Source: Bacteroidales bacterium
GTDB taxonomy: Bacteria > Bacteroidota > Bacteroidia > Bacteroidales > VadinHA17
Length of the DNA stretch: 13,750 nucleotides
Direction of reading: 5' to 3'
Assembly (NCBI GenBank): GCA_016936695.1
Contig: JAFGXK010000061.1
Location: 1 to 13,750, forward strand
In this document: positions 1-7,854 of the stretch, piece by piece
Layout of the letters: the number at the start of each line of letters is the position of its first letter
Numbering within the stretch: the stretch's first letter is position 1
Position numbers and translations under genes: made by a program
Notes under the pieces: model-generated
The model's database searches: none
The model's input: the letters and a program-made list of their open reading frames with translations, nothing else
Told to the model about the DNA's origin: nothing

Positions 1-26
1 AAATTGATCTTTTTTAAATCAGGCGA

Positions 27-34
27 CAAATATA
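27..34 (-). promoter_or_regulatory. Bacteroidetes -7 box facing left
   Basis: Read on the minus strand this is TATATTTG, an exact match to the TAnnTTTG -7 element of Bacteroidetes. Transcription would start near position 20 and leave the window, which suggests a gene divergent from glnN just beyond the left edge. No TTG is found at the usual 17-23 base distance upstream, so only half of the promoter is supported. Confidence 0.4.
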
Positions 35-103
35 ACAAATTTCCTATTAAAAAAGGTCAGGCATCATTTGCATACCTTATAATTATATAATGCATGGATA
101 CAA

Positions 104-195
104 CCCCCGCTTTCAAACGGGGATTACAGTGGCTAACCCCGGCTTGAAATCGGGGGTTCTTGACAACAGTCCCCATTTTTAAGTGGGGGCTGTTG
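104..195. repeat. Three tandem GC-rich stem-loops (REP-like)
   Basis: Three related units begin near 104, 136 and 170, so the period is 32-34 bases. Each unit has a CCCC arm, an 8-10 base AT-rich centre and a GGGG arm. Stem 1 pairs 105-109 with 118-122. Stem 2 pairs 137-141 with 151-155, plus AA/TT beyond one bulged G. Stem 3 is the strongest: 164-175 pairs with 184-195, 12 pairs with one G-T wobble. The block is GC-rich inside an AT-rich spacer and lies between two outward-facing -7 boxes, so it is probably not the leader of either neighbour. It resembles REP/BIME-type palindromes mobilised by IS200-like (RAYT) transposases. That identity is inferred; no transposase is present here. Confidence 0.6.
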
Positions 196-223
196 CAATA
201 AAATAGCATATATTGCAAAAAAA

Positions 224-277
224 GTATCAAAAAAAAGGGGGGTCGTATCAAAAAAAGTATATTTTTGCATCAAAAAA
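224..277. repeat. Phased A-tract direct repeats at the glnN promoter
   Basis: The string GTATCAAAAAAA occurs at 224-235 and again at 245-256. A third, looser copy (ATC followed by six A) lies at 269-277. The spacing is 21 then 22 bases, two helical turns, so the A-tracts lie on one face of the DNA. The second copy abuts the -7 box and the third overlaps the expected transcription start. This could be intrinsically curved DNA or repeated half-sites for a regulator; the sequence does not decide between them. Confidence 0.45.
260..267 (+). promoter_or_regulatory. Predicted glnN -7 box
   Basis: TATTTTTG matches TAnnTTTG exactly and ends 21 bases before the glnN ATG. The predicted transcript would start near 274 and give a leader of about 15 bases. 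No -33 TTG lies at the usual distance; A-tracts and a G-run occupy that place. The TTG at 265-267, in frame with glnN, is part of this box, which argues against its use as a start codon. Confidence 0.5.
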
Positions 278-288
278 TATTTAAGACA

Positions 289-2478
289 ATGGCAGAACTC
301 AGATTTAGCGCATTAAAGGAAGTGTTTGGCAGGGTCCCTCTCGAAACGACGCCTCCTGCAAACAATATTTCAAAGTATTTTGGGATTGATGTGTTCAACC
401 TGCACAAGATGGAACACTATCTTTCGACTGAAGCGTTCAGTGTTATCAAGCGTGCAATTAACGAAGGGAAATCCCTTACATTGAAAGAGGCTGATCAGGT
501 AGCTATAGGTCTCAAGGCATGGGCTCTTGAACGCGGTGTTACCCATTATACCCACTGGTTTCATCCCCTGACCGACGGGACGGCTGAAAAACATGACGCC
601 TTCATCGACTTTGGCGACAGTGGTCATCTGGTGGAGAATTTCTCGGGAGGGCTGCTTGTACAGTCGGAGCCTGATGCTTCGAGTTTCCCGAGCGGAGGTA
701 TAAGGAACACATTTGAGGCCAGGGGGTATACCGCCTGGGATGTATCGTCTCCCATGTTTATTGTTGGAAATACACTTTGTATCCCTACGATCTTTGTCTC
801 CTATACCGGTGAAGCCCTTGATTACAAGGCTCCGCTTCTTAAATCTCTTTCGGAATTAGACAAGGCCGCAGTCGATATATGCCAGTATTTTGATAAGGAT
901 GTCACAAAAGTTGTTCCCACACTTGGTGTTGAACAGGAATATTTTCTGGTGGATGAGGCTTTATATTATGCGCGGCCCGACCTTGCACTGGCTGACAGGA
1001 CGCTTATGGGGCATACTGCATCAAGGGATCAGCAGCTTGCCGATAACTACTTCGGATCGATACCAAGAAGGGTCCTGTGCTTCATCAAGGATTTTGAATG
1101 CGAAGCACACAAGCTTGGCATCCCTGTAAAAACACGTCATAATGAGGTGGCTCCCAATCAGTTTGAGGCCGCTCCCATATTTGAGGAGGTAAACCTGGCC
1201 GTTGATCATAACCAGCTTCTGATGGACATCATGAAAAGGGTTGCCAGAAAGCACAAGTTCCGTGCTCTTTTCCATGAAAAGCCCTATGCGGGCATAAACG
1301 GTTCGGGAAAACACAATAACTGGTCGTTATCAACCAACACCGGAGTTAATCTGCTTTCGCCCGGAAAAAATCCCCGGACAAACCTGCAGTTCCTTACTTT
1401 CCTGGTTTCAGTTCTTAAATCTGTCTATGAAAGCAATGAGATGATCAGGGCATCTGTGATGAGTGAATCCAATTCATGGAGGCTTGGCGGACATGAGGCT
1501 CCTCCTGCCATAATTTCCGTTTTCCTTGGGACCTATCTCAGCAAGATGCTGGACGACATATCTAAAAAGGTCTCCGACAGCAAGATGAGTCCGGAACAGA
1601 AGACTGAACTGAAGCTTGGCATTGGAAAAATACCGGAGATACTTCTCGACAATACCGACAGGAACCGGACCTCACCATTTGCATTTACAGGCAATAAATT
1701 CGAATTCAGGGCTGTAGGCTCGTCAGCTAACTGCAGCGCCGCCATGATCGCTCTGAACTCGGCTGTGGCGTTTCAGCTCAGAAAATTCAAAAAAGACGTG
1801 GACCTTCTTATCAGTAAGGGAAGGGGAAAAGATGAAGCCATATTCCAGGTCCTGAAAAAGTCGATCCTTGAATCGAAGAAAGTACGTTTCGAGGGTGACA
1901 ATTATTCTGCCGAATGGATGAAAGAAGCCAAGAAAAGAGGCTTGTGTTCGGTAGAAAGTGTTCCTGAATCCATCAGCAAGTACCTTACTCCCGAATCGAA
2001 AGAGGTGCTGTTGGGAGGAGGGATCTTCTCAGAGAAGGAGCTGCATAGCCGTGTGGAAGTTGAATATGAAAAATTCACAAAGAAAGTACAGATAGAATCG
2101 AGAGTATTGGCCGACCTGGCAATAAATCACATTGTTCCGACAGGGATTAAATACATGTCATCACTCATTGAAAACATCAAGGGAATGAAGGAGATTTTCC
2201 CGGAGAATGAATACCAGAAACTTTCAGAGCCGGAGAGAGAAGCGGTCACCATCATTTCCGACCATATTATAAATATAAAGAAGATGGTCTTTGAAATGGT
2301 TGAGGAGCGTAAAAAAGCCAATGTAATTGAGGACTCATACAAGAAAGCTCTTGCCTATGAGAAGAATGTCAAGCCTTACCTCAACAGTATAAGGCAGCAT
2401 ATAGACAAGCTTGAGCTTATCGTTGATGACGAGATCTGGCCATTGCCGAAATACAGGGAACTGCTGTTCACAAGATAG
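289..2478 (+). CDS. glnN: Glutamine synthetase type III (GlnN)
   Basis: This is the ATP-dependent ligase that makes glutamine from glutamate and ammonia in the cytoplasm, the entry point for nitrogen. It is 729 residues long, the size of GSIII enzymes, against about 450 for GSI. Similarity to Bacteroides GlnN runs from end to end. Visible motifs, numbered from the ATG at 289, are the metal-binding GVEQEYFLVD (213-222), HNEVAPNQFE (284-293), NGSGKH (337-342) and NRTSPFAFTGN (459-469). The C-terminal extension ends in DDEIWPLPKYRELLF, typical of GSIII. I prefer ATG 289 to an in-frame TTG at 265, because the protein then begins like its relatives and the TTG lies in the -7 box. There is no Shine-Dalgarno sequence. 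The gene stands alone between its own promoter and a terminator, so it is probably monocistronic. No PII or amt gene is adjacent. Confidence 0.97.
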   Translation: MAELRFSALKEVFGRVPLETTPPANNISKYFGIDVFNLHKMEHYLSTEAFSVIKRAINEGKSLTLKEADQVAIGLKAWALERGVTHYTHWFHPLTDGTAEKHDAFIDFGDSGHLVENFSGGLLVQSEPDASSFPSGGIRNTFEARGYTAWDVSSPMFIVGNTLCIPTIFVSYTGEALDYKAPLLKSLSELDKAAVDICQYFDKDVTKVVPTLGVEQEYFLVDEALYYARPDLALADRTLMGHTASRDQQLADNYFGSIPRRVLCFIKDFECEAHKLGIPVKTRHNEVAPNQFEAAPIFEEVNLAVDHNQLLMDIMKRVARKHKFRALFHEKPYAGINGSGKHNNWSLSTNTGVNLLSPGKNPRTNLQFLTFLVSVLKSVYESNEMIRASVMSESNSWRLGGHEAPPAIISVFLGTYLSKMLDDISKKVSDSKMSPEQKTELKLGIGKIPEILLDNTDRNRTSPFAFTGNKFEFRAVGSSANCSAAMIALNSAVAFQLRKFKKDVDLLISKGRGKDEAIFQVLKKSILESKKVRFEGDNYSAEWMKEAKKRGLCSVESVPESISKYLTPESKEVLLGGGIFSEKELHSRVEVEYEKFTKKVQIESRVLADLAINHIVPTGIKYMSSLIENIKGMKEIFPENEYQKLSEPEREAVTIISDHIINIKKMVFEMVEERKKANVIEDSYKKALAYEKNVKPYLNSIRQHIDKLELIVDDEIWPLPKYRELLFTR

Positions 2479-2505
2479 GTTAGATTGGTTGAGGGTTAAG
2501 AAAAT

Positions 2506-2533
2506 AAAGGGGCATCATTTTTGATGCCCCTTT
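2506..2533 (+). terminator. Hairpin terminator after glnN
   Basis: A perfect 12-bp stem (2506-2517 with 2522-2533) closes a TTTT loop. The outer pairs are A-T and the core is GGGGCATCA/TGATGCCCC. It lies 27 bases past the glnN stop. The T-run on the 3' side is only three bases long and is part of the stem. Confidence 0.85.
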
Positions 2534-2591
2534 GCCGGTTATATTATGAGAAGGCTTGCCGCCTGCTGTTATTTCTTATTACCAAAATGAT

Positions 2592-2599
2592 TACTTTTG
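2592..2599 (+). promoter_or_regulatory. Predicted -7 box for the OmpA-family gene and purM
   Basis: TACTTTTG matches TAnnTTTG exactly. It ends 22 bases before the ATG at 2622, so the leader would be about 16 bases. No TTG sits at the normal -33 distance. An AGGA at 2611-2614 lies 7 bases before the ATG and may act as a weak ribosome-binding site. Confidence 0.5.
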
Positions 2600-2621
2600 A
2601 TGTTTAAATCAGGATGATATC

Positions 2622-4607
2622 ATGAAGCGATTAATACTGGCCATACTATTATTTTCGGTTTTTATCTTCCAGGACTCGCAAGCCCAGAAGAAAAAGGCGG
2701 AAAGAGCCTATGCTGCTTTTAACGCAGGAGAATATTACGAAGCCATTGACCAGTTCAAGGATGCTTACTCGAAGTCGAAAAAAGCCGACAAGTCATTCAG
2801 GACTGAGCTTGGTTACATGGTTGCTGAATCGTATCGCCTTACCAATGATCCGAGAAACGCGGAGACATGGTACAGGCTTGCAGTTCGTTCGGCCACATCA
2901 AAGCCCGAAGCCCAATACTGGCTTGCAGAATCACTTAAAAAAACCGGCAAATACCAACAGGCTATCGAGGAGTTCAGAAAGTATAAGCAGGTGGCTCCTT
3001 CCGACTCAAGGGCCGATCAGCAAATCAGGGCCTGCGAGCTTTCTCTGGAGTGGGAAAGGAACCCTGAAGCTTACCGTGTAGAAGAACTTAAGGACCTGAA
3101 CTCGAGGTTTTCGGATTTCAGCCCGGCCTATGGCCGTGATGATTTCGGTGTCATTTATTTTACCTCTTCACGCGACGATGCAGCCGGAAGCAAAGCTCAC
3201 GGAGCAACCGGACAAAGCTTTACCGACATATTTGAAAGCCGAATCGACAAAAAATCAAAATGGAGTACCCCGGTTCCGGTCGATGATCTCAACAGTGAAT
3301 CGGAGGACGGAACACCAAGCTTTACTTCCGACTACATGCAGGTCTTCTTTACACGTTGTGAGGCCGGCAAACGTGAGAAAAAGGGTTGTGTGATAATGGT
3401 CTCCGAACGATCAGGTGACAAGTGGGGCGATCCGGAGGATACCGGAATACTTCCTGATTCGCTGGTGGCCGCCCACCCCTCGGTTTCCTCCGACGGGCTG
3501 ACTCTCTATTTTGTATCAGATATGCCGGGCGGATCGGGGCTCAAGGATATCTACTATGTAAACAGAAATGATGAATCAGACTCATGGTCGTCACCCCGCA
3601 ACCTGGGAACTGACATTAATACTCCGGGAAACGAACTTTTTCCTCATATCAGGGATGACGGGACTTTGTATTTTGCATCCGACGGACATATTGGTATGGG
3701 CGGACTTGATATCTTTAAGGCTGTACCCCAACCCGACGACTCCTGGGTGGTTCAGAACATGAAAGCTCCCATAAACAGCTTTGCAGACGACTTTGGTATC
3801 TCCTTCGAAAGTGGAAATGAGAAGGGAATTTTCAGCTCCACACGTAAGGGAAGGGGCAATGATGACTTATATACTTTTGAGCTGCCGCCGCTGCGATTCA
3901 ATGTTACCGGGCTGATAAAAGACGAGAAGACAGGCTTGCCAATCCAGGGCTCAGTTGTAAGGCTTATCGCCAGCGACGGATCGAATCTCCAGGCTGAAAC
4001 AGGGCAGGGAGGCGATTTCAAATTCAGCCTCAGGCAGGACGTCGATTATATCTTCCTTGCTTCAAAACAGGGTTACCTGAACGGCAAAGAAAGAGAAACA
4101 ACCAAGAACCAGGAAAAGAGCCGCGACTTTATGGTCACTATTCTCCTGACTGCCATCGACAAACCGATTGAGCTGCCAAATATTTTCTACGATTTCGGGA
4201 AATGGGATCTCCGGCCCGAATCGATGGTGTCGCTCGATAAACTTGTTGAGACACTCAATGACAACTCCAATGTAACCATAGAACTGATGTCGCATACCGA
4301 CTCGCGCGACACAGAGGAATACAACCTCGATCTCTCTCAGAAGAGAGCGCAGTCGGTAGTTCAGTATCTCATAGAAAAAGGAATTGCGCCCGACAGGCTT
4401 TCGGCCAGAGGCTACGGGGAATCGACTCCCAAAGTGGTGGATGCAGTTATTGCTGAGCAGAACCCGTTCCTGAAGGATGGGACTTCCCTTACCGAACAGT
4501 TCATAAACACCCTTGCCACTGAAGAACAAAAGGAAATAGCACACCAGATAAACAGAAGGACCGAATTCAGGGTGCTGAGGACCGATTATGTTCCGGCCGA
4601 GATATGA
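2622..4607 (+). CDS. TPR/PD40/CRD/OmpA envelope protein (PorE-like)
   Basis: The 661-residue protein has four parts. Residues 1-22 are a signal peptide with hydrophobic core LILAILLFSVFIF and probable cleavage near SQA/QKK; no lipobox cysteine is present. Residues about 24-140 form TPR-like helices, with xYxxAIxxF patterns at 38-46 and 110-118. Residues about 160-420 carry PD40 (WD40-like) propeller repeats such as PSVSSDGLTLYFVSD (286-300) and PHIRDDGTLYFASD (341-354). Residues about 424-505 resemble a carboxypeptidase-regulatory (CRD) beta fold. Residues about 516-652 are an OmpA-type peptidoglycan-binding domain: HTD (558-560), YNLDLSQKRA (567-576) and NRRTEFR (644-650). D560 and R575 have the 15-residue spacing of the Asp/Arg pair that holds diaminopimelate in OmpA domains. 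The TPR-PD40-CRD-OmpA order is that of PorE, a periplasmic component of the type IX secretion system, but Bacteroidetes carry several such paralogues, so the PorE role is inferred. The stop overlaps the purM start (ATGA). Confidence 0.9.
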   Translation: MKRLILAILLFSVFIFQDSQAQKKKAERAYAAFNAGEYYEAIDQFKDAYSKSKKADKSFRTELGYMVAESYRLTNDPRNAETWYRLAVRSATSKPEAQYWLAESLKKTGKYQQAIEEFRKYKQVAPSDSRADQQIRACELSLEWERNPEAYRVEELKDLNSRFSDFSPAYGRDDFGVIYFTSSRDDAAGSKAHGATGQSFTDIFESRIDKKSKWSTPVPVDDLNSESEDGTPSFTSDYMQVFFTRCEAGKREKKGCVIMVSERSGDKWGDPEDTGILPDSLVAAHPSVSSDGLTLYFVSDMPGGSGLKDIYYVNRNDESDSWSSPRNLGTDINTPGNELFPHIRDDGTLYFASDGHIGMGGLDIFKAVPQPDDSWVVQNMKAPINSFADDFGISFESGNEKGIFSSTRKGRGNDDLYTFELPPLRFNVTGLIKDEKTGLPIQGSVVRLIASDGSNLQAETGQGGDFKFSLRQDVDYIFLASKQGYLNGKERETTKNQEKSRDFMVTILLTAIDKPIELPNIFYDFGKWDLRPESMVSLDKLVETLNDNSNVTIELMSHTDSRDTEEYNLDLSQKRAQSVVQYLIEKGIAPDRLSARGYGESTPKVVDAVIAEQNPFLKDGTSLTEQFINTLATEEQKEIAHQINRRTEFRVLRTDYVPAEI

Positions 4608-5770
4608 CTCTGGAATCCAAATACGGAAGAAGAGGTGTCTCCTCACAGAAAGAGGATGTCCATTCGGCAATAAGGAATATTGACAGGGGATTGTTCCCCA
4701 ATGCATTCTGCAAAATTGTGCCCGATATCCTGGGAGGCGACGAAGCATACTGCAACATAATGCATGCCGACGGTGCAGGAACAAAATCCTCACTTGCCTA
4801 TGTCTACTGGAAGGAAACAGGTGATATGTCGGTGTGGAAAGGGATAGCACGCGATGCAATAGTTATGAATACCGACGATCTCCTCTGTGTTGGTGCCTGC
4901 GATAACATCCTTCTCTCTTCGACAATCGGAAGAAATAAAAATCTAATCCCCGGCGAGGTCATCTCGGAAATAATTAACGGAACAGAAGAAGTTCTTGAAG
5001 AACTCAGGAGCCTGGGAGTTGGCATATGGTCGACCGGCGGGGAGACCGCCGACCTGGGCGACCTTGTCAGGACCATAGTAGTCGATTCGACGGTGGTAGC
5101 GCGAATGAAAAGAAAAGATGTAATTACATGCGACATAAAGCCTGGCGATGTTATTGTGGGGCTGGCATCGTCAGGCCGCACCACCTGGGAAACGGAATAT
5201 AACGGAGGAATGGGTAGTAACGGGCTTACTTCTGCCAGACATGATGTCTTTTCAAAGTACCTTGCAGAAAAATATCCGGAGAGCTATGATCCGTCAATAC
5301 CTCCGGAACTTATTTATTCAGGAGGTCTGTCACTTACAGAAAAATTACAGGGGCTCAGCCTTGATGCCGGAAAGCTTGTCCTCTCACCCACCCGCACCTA
5401 TGCTCCGGTTGCCGTGAGAATCATAAGCGAACTCAGATCCTCAATCCATGGAATGATACACTGCTCGGGCGGAGGCCAGACCAAGGTAATGCATTTCATC
5501 GACGGACTCCATGTGATAAAGGACAATATGTTTCCCGTACCTCCTCTTTTCAGGATTATTCAAGAAGAGTCAGGTACTCCATGGCAGGAGATGTACAAAG
5601 TTTTCAATATGGGGCACAGGCTCGAGATTTACACCGATCGTGATACAGCAGAAAAAATTACAGGCATTGCCGCCGGTTTTAACCTCGAGGCGAGGATCAT
5701 AGGACATTGCGAGGCATCTGACAATAAAAAGCTTTCAATAGTTACGGAAAACGGCAGATTCGAATACTAA
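4604..5770 (+). CDS. purM: Phosphoribosylformylglycinamidine cyclo-ligase (AIR synthetase)
   Basis: PurM closes the imidazole ring of FGAM, using ATP, to give AIR, step five of purine synthesis in the cytoplasm. Its 388 residues follow the long Bacteroidetes form; the E. coli enzyme has about 345. Motifs of the PurM/SelD/ThiL ATP-binding superfamily are DGAGTK (56-61), NTDDLLCVGA (89-98), GGETAD (145-150), GSNGLTSAR (204-212), HCSGGGQTK (286-294) and FNMGHRLEIY (334-343). The ATG at 4604 overlaps the preceding stop by four bases, with no independent Shine-Dalgarno sequence, which suggests translational coupling to the upstream envelope gene. Near-complete agreement with Bacteroides PurM, including the N-terminal RGVSxxKEDVH, supports both name and start. 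The following prfA has its own -7 box but is close enough for read-through. Confidence 0.95.
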   Translation: MTLESKYGRRGVSSQKEDVHSAIRNIDRGLFPNAFCKIVPDILGGDEAYCNIMHADGAGTKSSLAYVYWKETGDMSVWKGIARDAIVMNTDDLLCVGACDNILLSSTIGRNKNLIPGEVISEIINGTEEVLEELRSLGVGIWSTGGETADLGDLVRTIVVDSTVVARMKRKDVITCDIKPGDVIVGLASSGRTTWETEYNGGMGSNGLTSARHDVFSKYLAEKYPESYDPSIPPELIYSGGLSLTEKLQGLSLDAGKLVLSPTRTYAPVAVRIISELRSSIHGMIHCSGGGQTKVMHFIDGLHVIKDNMFPVPPLFRIIQEESGTPWQEMYKVFNMGHRLEIYTDRDTAEKITGIAAGFNLEARIIGHCEASDNKKLSIVTENGRFEY

Positions 5771-5790
5771 TAGCAGAAACAGTTTTTTAT

Positions 5791-5798
5791 TATCTTTG
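5791..5798 (+). promoter_or_regulatory. Predicted prfA-pyrF -7 box
   Basis: TATCTTTG matches TAnnTTTG exactly, in the 51-base gap after purM. It ends 23 bases before ATG 5822 and 35 before ATG 5834. No TTG is found at the expected -33 position. It would let prfA and pyrF be transcribed independently of purM. Confidence 0.45.
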
Positions 5799-5821
5799 CA
5801 CGCTGAAAATTCGCTACTTCT

Positions 5822-6907
5822 ATGGAGGCAAACATGATTCTTGAGAAGCTGGAGGGAGTTAAACAACGGTTTATTGAGGTTGGGGAGCTTCTTACAAGGC
5901 CTGACATACTCTCCGACATGGAAAGGTATGTAAAGCTGAGCAGGGAATACAAGGACCTCCATCCGGTTGTGGATGCCATGGAGAAATACAGGCTTGCAAT
6001 TCAAAACCTCGCCAGCGCAAGGGAACTGCTGGCAACCGAGAAGGACGAGGAGATGAGGGAAATGGCCAAGGCAGAGGTTGACCAGCTGTCTGAAGCCCTG
6101 CCTGAAATGGAGGAGGAGATAAAATTACTTCTGATACCAGCTGACCCTGAGGACGATAAGAATGCAGTACTGGAGATCAGAGCTGGAACCGGAGGTGATG
6201 AGGCCAGTATTTTTGCGGGTGACCTTTTCAGGATGTACAGCAAGTTCTTCGAGCAGAAGGGATGGAAGGCTGAAGTGAACAGCTTTTCGGAAGGGACGGC
6301 AGGCGGCTACAAGGAAATTGTGCTCAGCGTTTCAGGTGAAGGGGTTTACGGCATTCTCAAGTACGAATCAGGCGTTCACAGGGTTCAGCGGGTGCCTCAG
6401 ACCGAGACTCAGGGAAGGATACATACTTCAGCAGCATCAGTGGTGGTTCTGCCTGAAGCCGACGAAGTAGACGTCGAGATCAGAAATGAAGATATCAGAA
6501 AGGATACCTATTGTTCTTCAGGACCGGGAGGCCAGTCGGTCAATACCACCTATTCAGCAATCAGGCTTACTCACATTCCGTCAGGAATCGTTGTAATCTG
6601 TCAGGACGAAAAATCGCAGATCAAGAATTACGACAAGGCACTGAAGGAATTGCGTACACGACTGTATAATCTTGAATATCAGAAATATCTTGATGAGATT
6701 GCCCATAAGAGAAAAACAATGGTCTCAACCGGCGACAGGTCTGCAAAGATCAGAACTTACAATTACCCGCAGGGAAGGGTTACTGACCACCGGATAAACC
6801 TTACCGTTTATAACCTGCCTTACATTCTCGACGGCAATATCAGTGAGATAATCGGTAAGCTGCAGGTGGCTGAAAATGCAGAAAGGATGAAGGAAAGCAA
6901 TATTTAA
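5822..6907 (+). CDS. prfA: Peptide chain release factor 1
   Basis: RF1 recognises UAA and UAG in the ribosomal A site and triggers peptide release. The 361-residue product has the tripeptide anticodon PxT as PQT (192-194, in RVPQTETQGRIHTSA) and the catalytic GGQ at 236-238 (SSGPGGQSVN), whose glutamine is normally methylated by PrmC. PxT rather than SPF separates it from RF2. The coiled N-terminal region (about 1-105) and a C-terminal ENAERMKES match the family. Two starts are possible. ATG 5822 keeps the spacing from -7 box to ATG seen for other genes here. ATG 5834 gives 357 residues and has GGAGG (5824-5828) five bases upstream, a rare good Shine-Dalgarno for this phylum. No PrmC gene is visible here. 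The purM-prfA-pyrF order is, from memory, also found in Bacteroides. Confidence 0.96.
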   Translation: MEANMILEKLEGVKQRFIEVGELLTRPDILSDMERYVKLSREYKDLHPVVDAMEKYRLAIQNLASARELLATEKDEEMREMAKAEVDQLSEALPEMEEEIKLLLIPADPEDDKNAVLEIRAGTGGDEASIFAGDLFRMYSKFFEQKGWKAEVNSFSEGTAGGYKEIVLSVSGEGVYGILKYESGVHRVQRVPQTETQGRIHTSAASVVVLPEADEVDVEIRNEDIRKDTYCSSGPGGQSVNTTYSAIRLTHIPSGIVVICQDEKSQIKNYDKALKELRTRLYNLEYQKYLDEIAHKRKTMVSTGDRSAKIRTYNYPQGRVTDHRINLTVYNLPYILDGNISEIIGKLQVAENAERMKESNI

Positions 6908-6919
6908 TACCATATTATT

Positions 6920-7747
6920 ATGGATCATAATGGCCTGTACAGAGCAATCTCGGAGAAAAGATCCTTCCTGTGTATCGGTCTTGACAGCGAGCTTGAAAAA
7001 CTCCCGCCTTCACTTCACAAAGCCAGGAACCCTGTTCTCGAATTCAACAAACGAATTATTGACTCTACCCATAAATACGCGGCAGCGTATAAGGCTAACA
7101 CCGCCTTTTATGAATCGATGGGGTCAAAGGGCTGGCTTACCCTCGAGTCGACGCTCGGTTATATCAGGACCAATTATCCCGGTATAATGGTTATTGCCGA
7201 TGCAAAACGCGGTGATATTGGCAACACATCAAAGATGTATGCCAGGGCGTTCTTCGAAACCATGGATTTTGATGCAGTTACGGTCGCTCCGTATATGGGT
7301 GAAGACTCGGTGGCTCCTTTTCTTGAATATCCGGGGAAATGGGTCATTCTGCTGGCTCTGACATCAAACAGGGGAGCCGATGATTTTCAGTATCACAACG
7401 AGGACGGTCTTATGCTTTATGAAAGAGTTCTTACACTGTCGCGCAAGTGGGGAACATTCAACAACCTCATGTATGTCGTAGGAGCAACGCGCGCTGATAT
7501 GCTTAGGGATATCAGGAAAATAGTGCCGGAGCATTTTCTCCTTGTTCCGGGAGTCGGAGCCCAGGGCGGAAGCCTGGGCGATGTAGTCCGATACGGAATT
7601 ACAGGAAAATGCGGCCTGCTGGTTAATTCCTCACGGGGAATAATATTTGCCGACAGCTCTGAAAACTTCGACAGGATAGCTGGTGAAAAAGCCGCTGAAA
7701 TCCAGAAGGAAATGGAATCTCATCTTGCAGCACATAAAATTATCTGA
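6920..7747 (+). CDS. pyrF: Orotidine 5'-phosphate decarboxylase, type 2
   Basis: The enzyme decarboxylates OMP to UMP, the last step of de novo pyrimidine synthesis. The 275-residue length and sequence fit the type 2 (about 270-residue) group rather than the shorter E. coli type. The catalytic DAKRGD is at 94-99, with K96 as the proton donor and D94/D99 around it. Phosphate-binding elements are PGVGAQGG (210-217) and SRG (238-240). The start CIGLDSELEKLP (18-29) is typical of the group. The ATG lies 12 bases after the prfA stop with no promoter between, so prfA and pyrF are very likely one transcript. No terminator hairpin is visible downstream. Confidence 0.96.
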   Translation: MDHNGLYRAISEKRSFLCIGLDSELEKLPPSLHKARNPVLEFNKRIIDSTHKYAAAYKANTAFYESMGSKGWLTLESTLGYIRTNYPGIMVIADAKRGDIGNTSKMYARAFFETMDFDAVTVAPYMGEDSVAPFLEYPGKWVILLALTSNRGADDFQYHNEDGLMLYERVLTLSRKWGTFNNLMYVVGATRADMLRDIRKIVPEHFLLVPGVGAQGGSLGDVVRYGITGKCGLLVNSSRGIIFADSSENFDRIAGEKAAEIQKEMESHLAAHKII

Positions 7748-7854
7748 TTCTGACTGATTCCTGTATCGGGCACCATCTTTTTTCCTATTACGCAAATATC
7801 ATTGCAGCAAGTTTTGTAACTTTATGTTCTCGCTGTTTATAAACTTGTGCTCCA

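Noticed and set aside
104..195. CRISPR-like array
   Set aside because: Only three diverged palindromic units with about 10-base gaps; there are no identical direct repeats, no spacers of normal length and no cas genes.
57..251. Small minus-strand open frame over the hairpin block
   Set aside because: Its codons are made by the tandem stem-loops and poly-A runs; no start signal or protein family supports it.
265..288. TTG start that would lengthen GlnN by eight residues
   Set aside because: The TTG is the end of the TATTTTTG -7 box, the extra residues are not found in GSIII relatives, and ATG 289 gives the family-typical N-terminus.
4062..4859. 265-codon open frame on the minus strand
   Set aside because: It runs antisense across the OmpA domain and the start of purM, both strongly supported, and its translation shows no family pattern.
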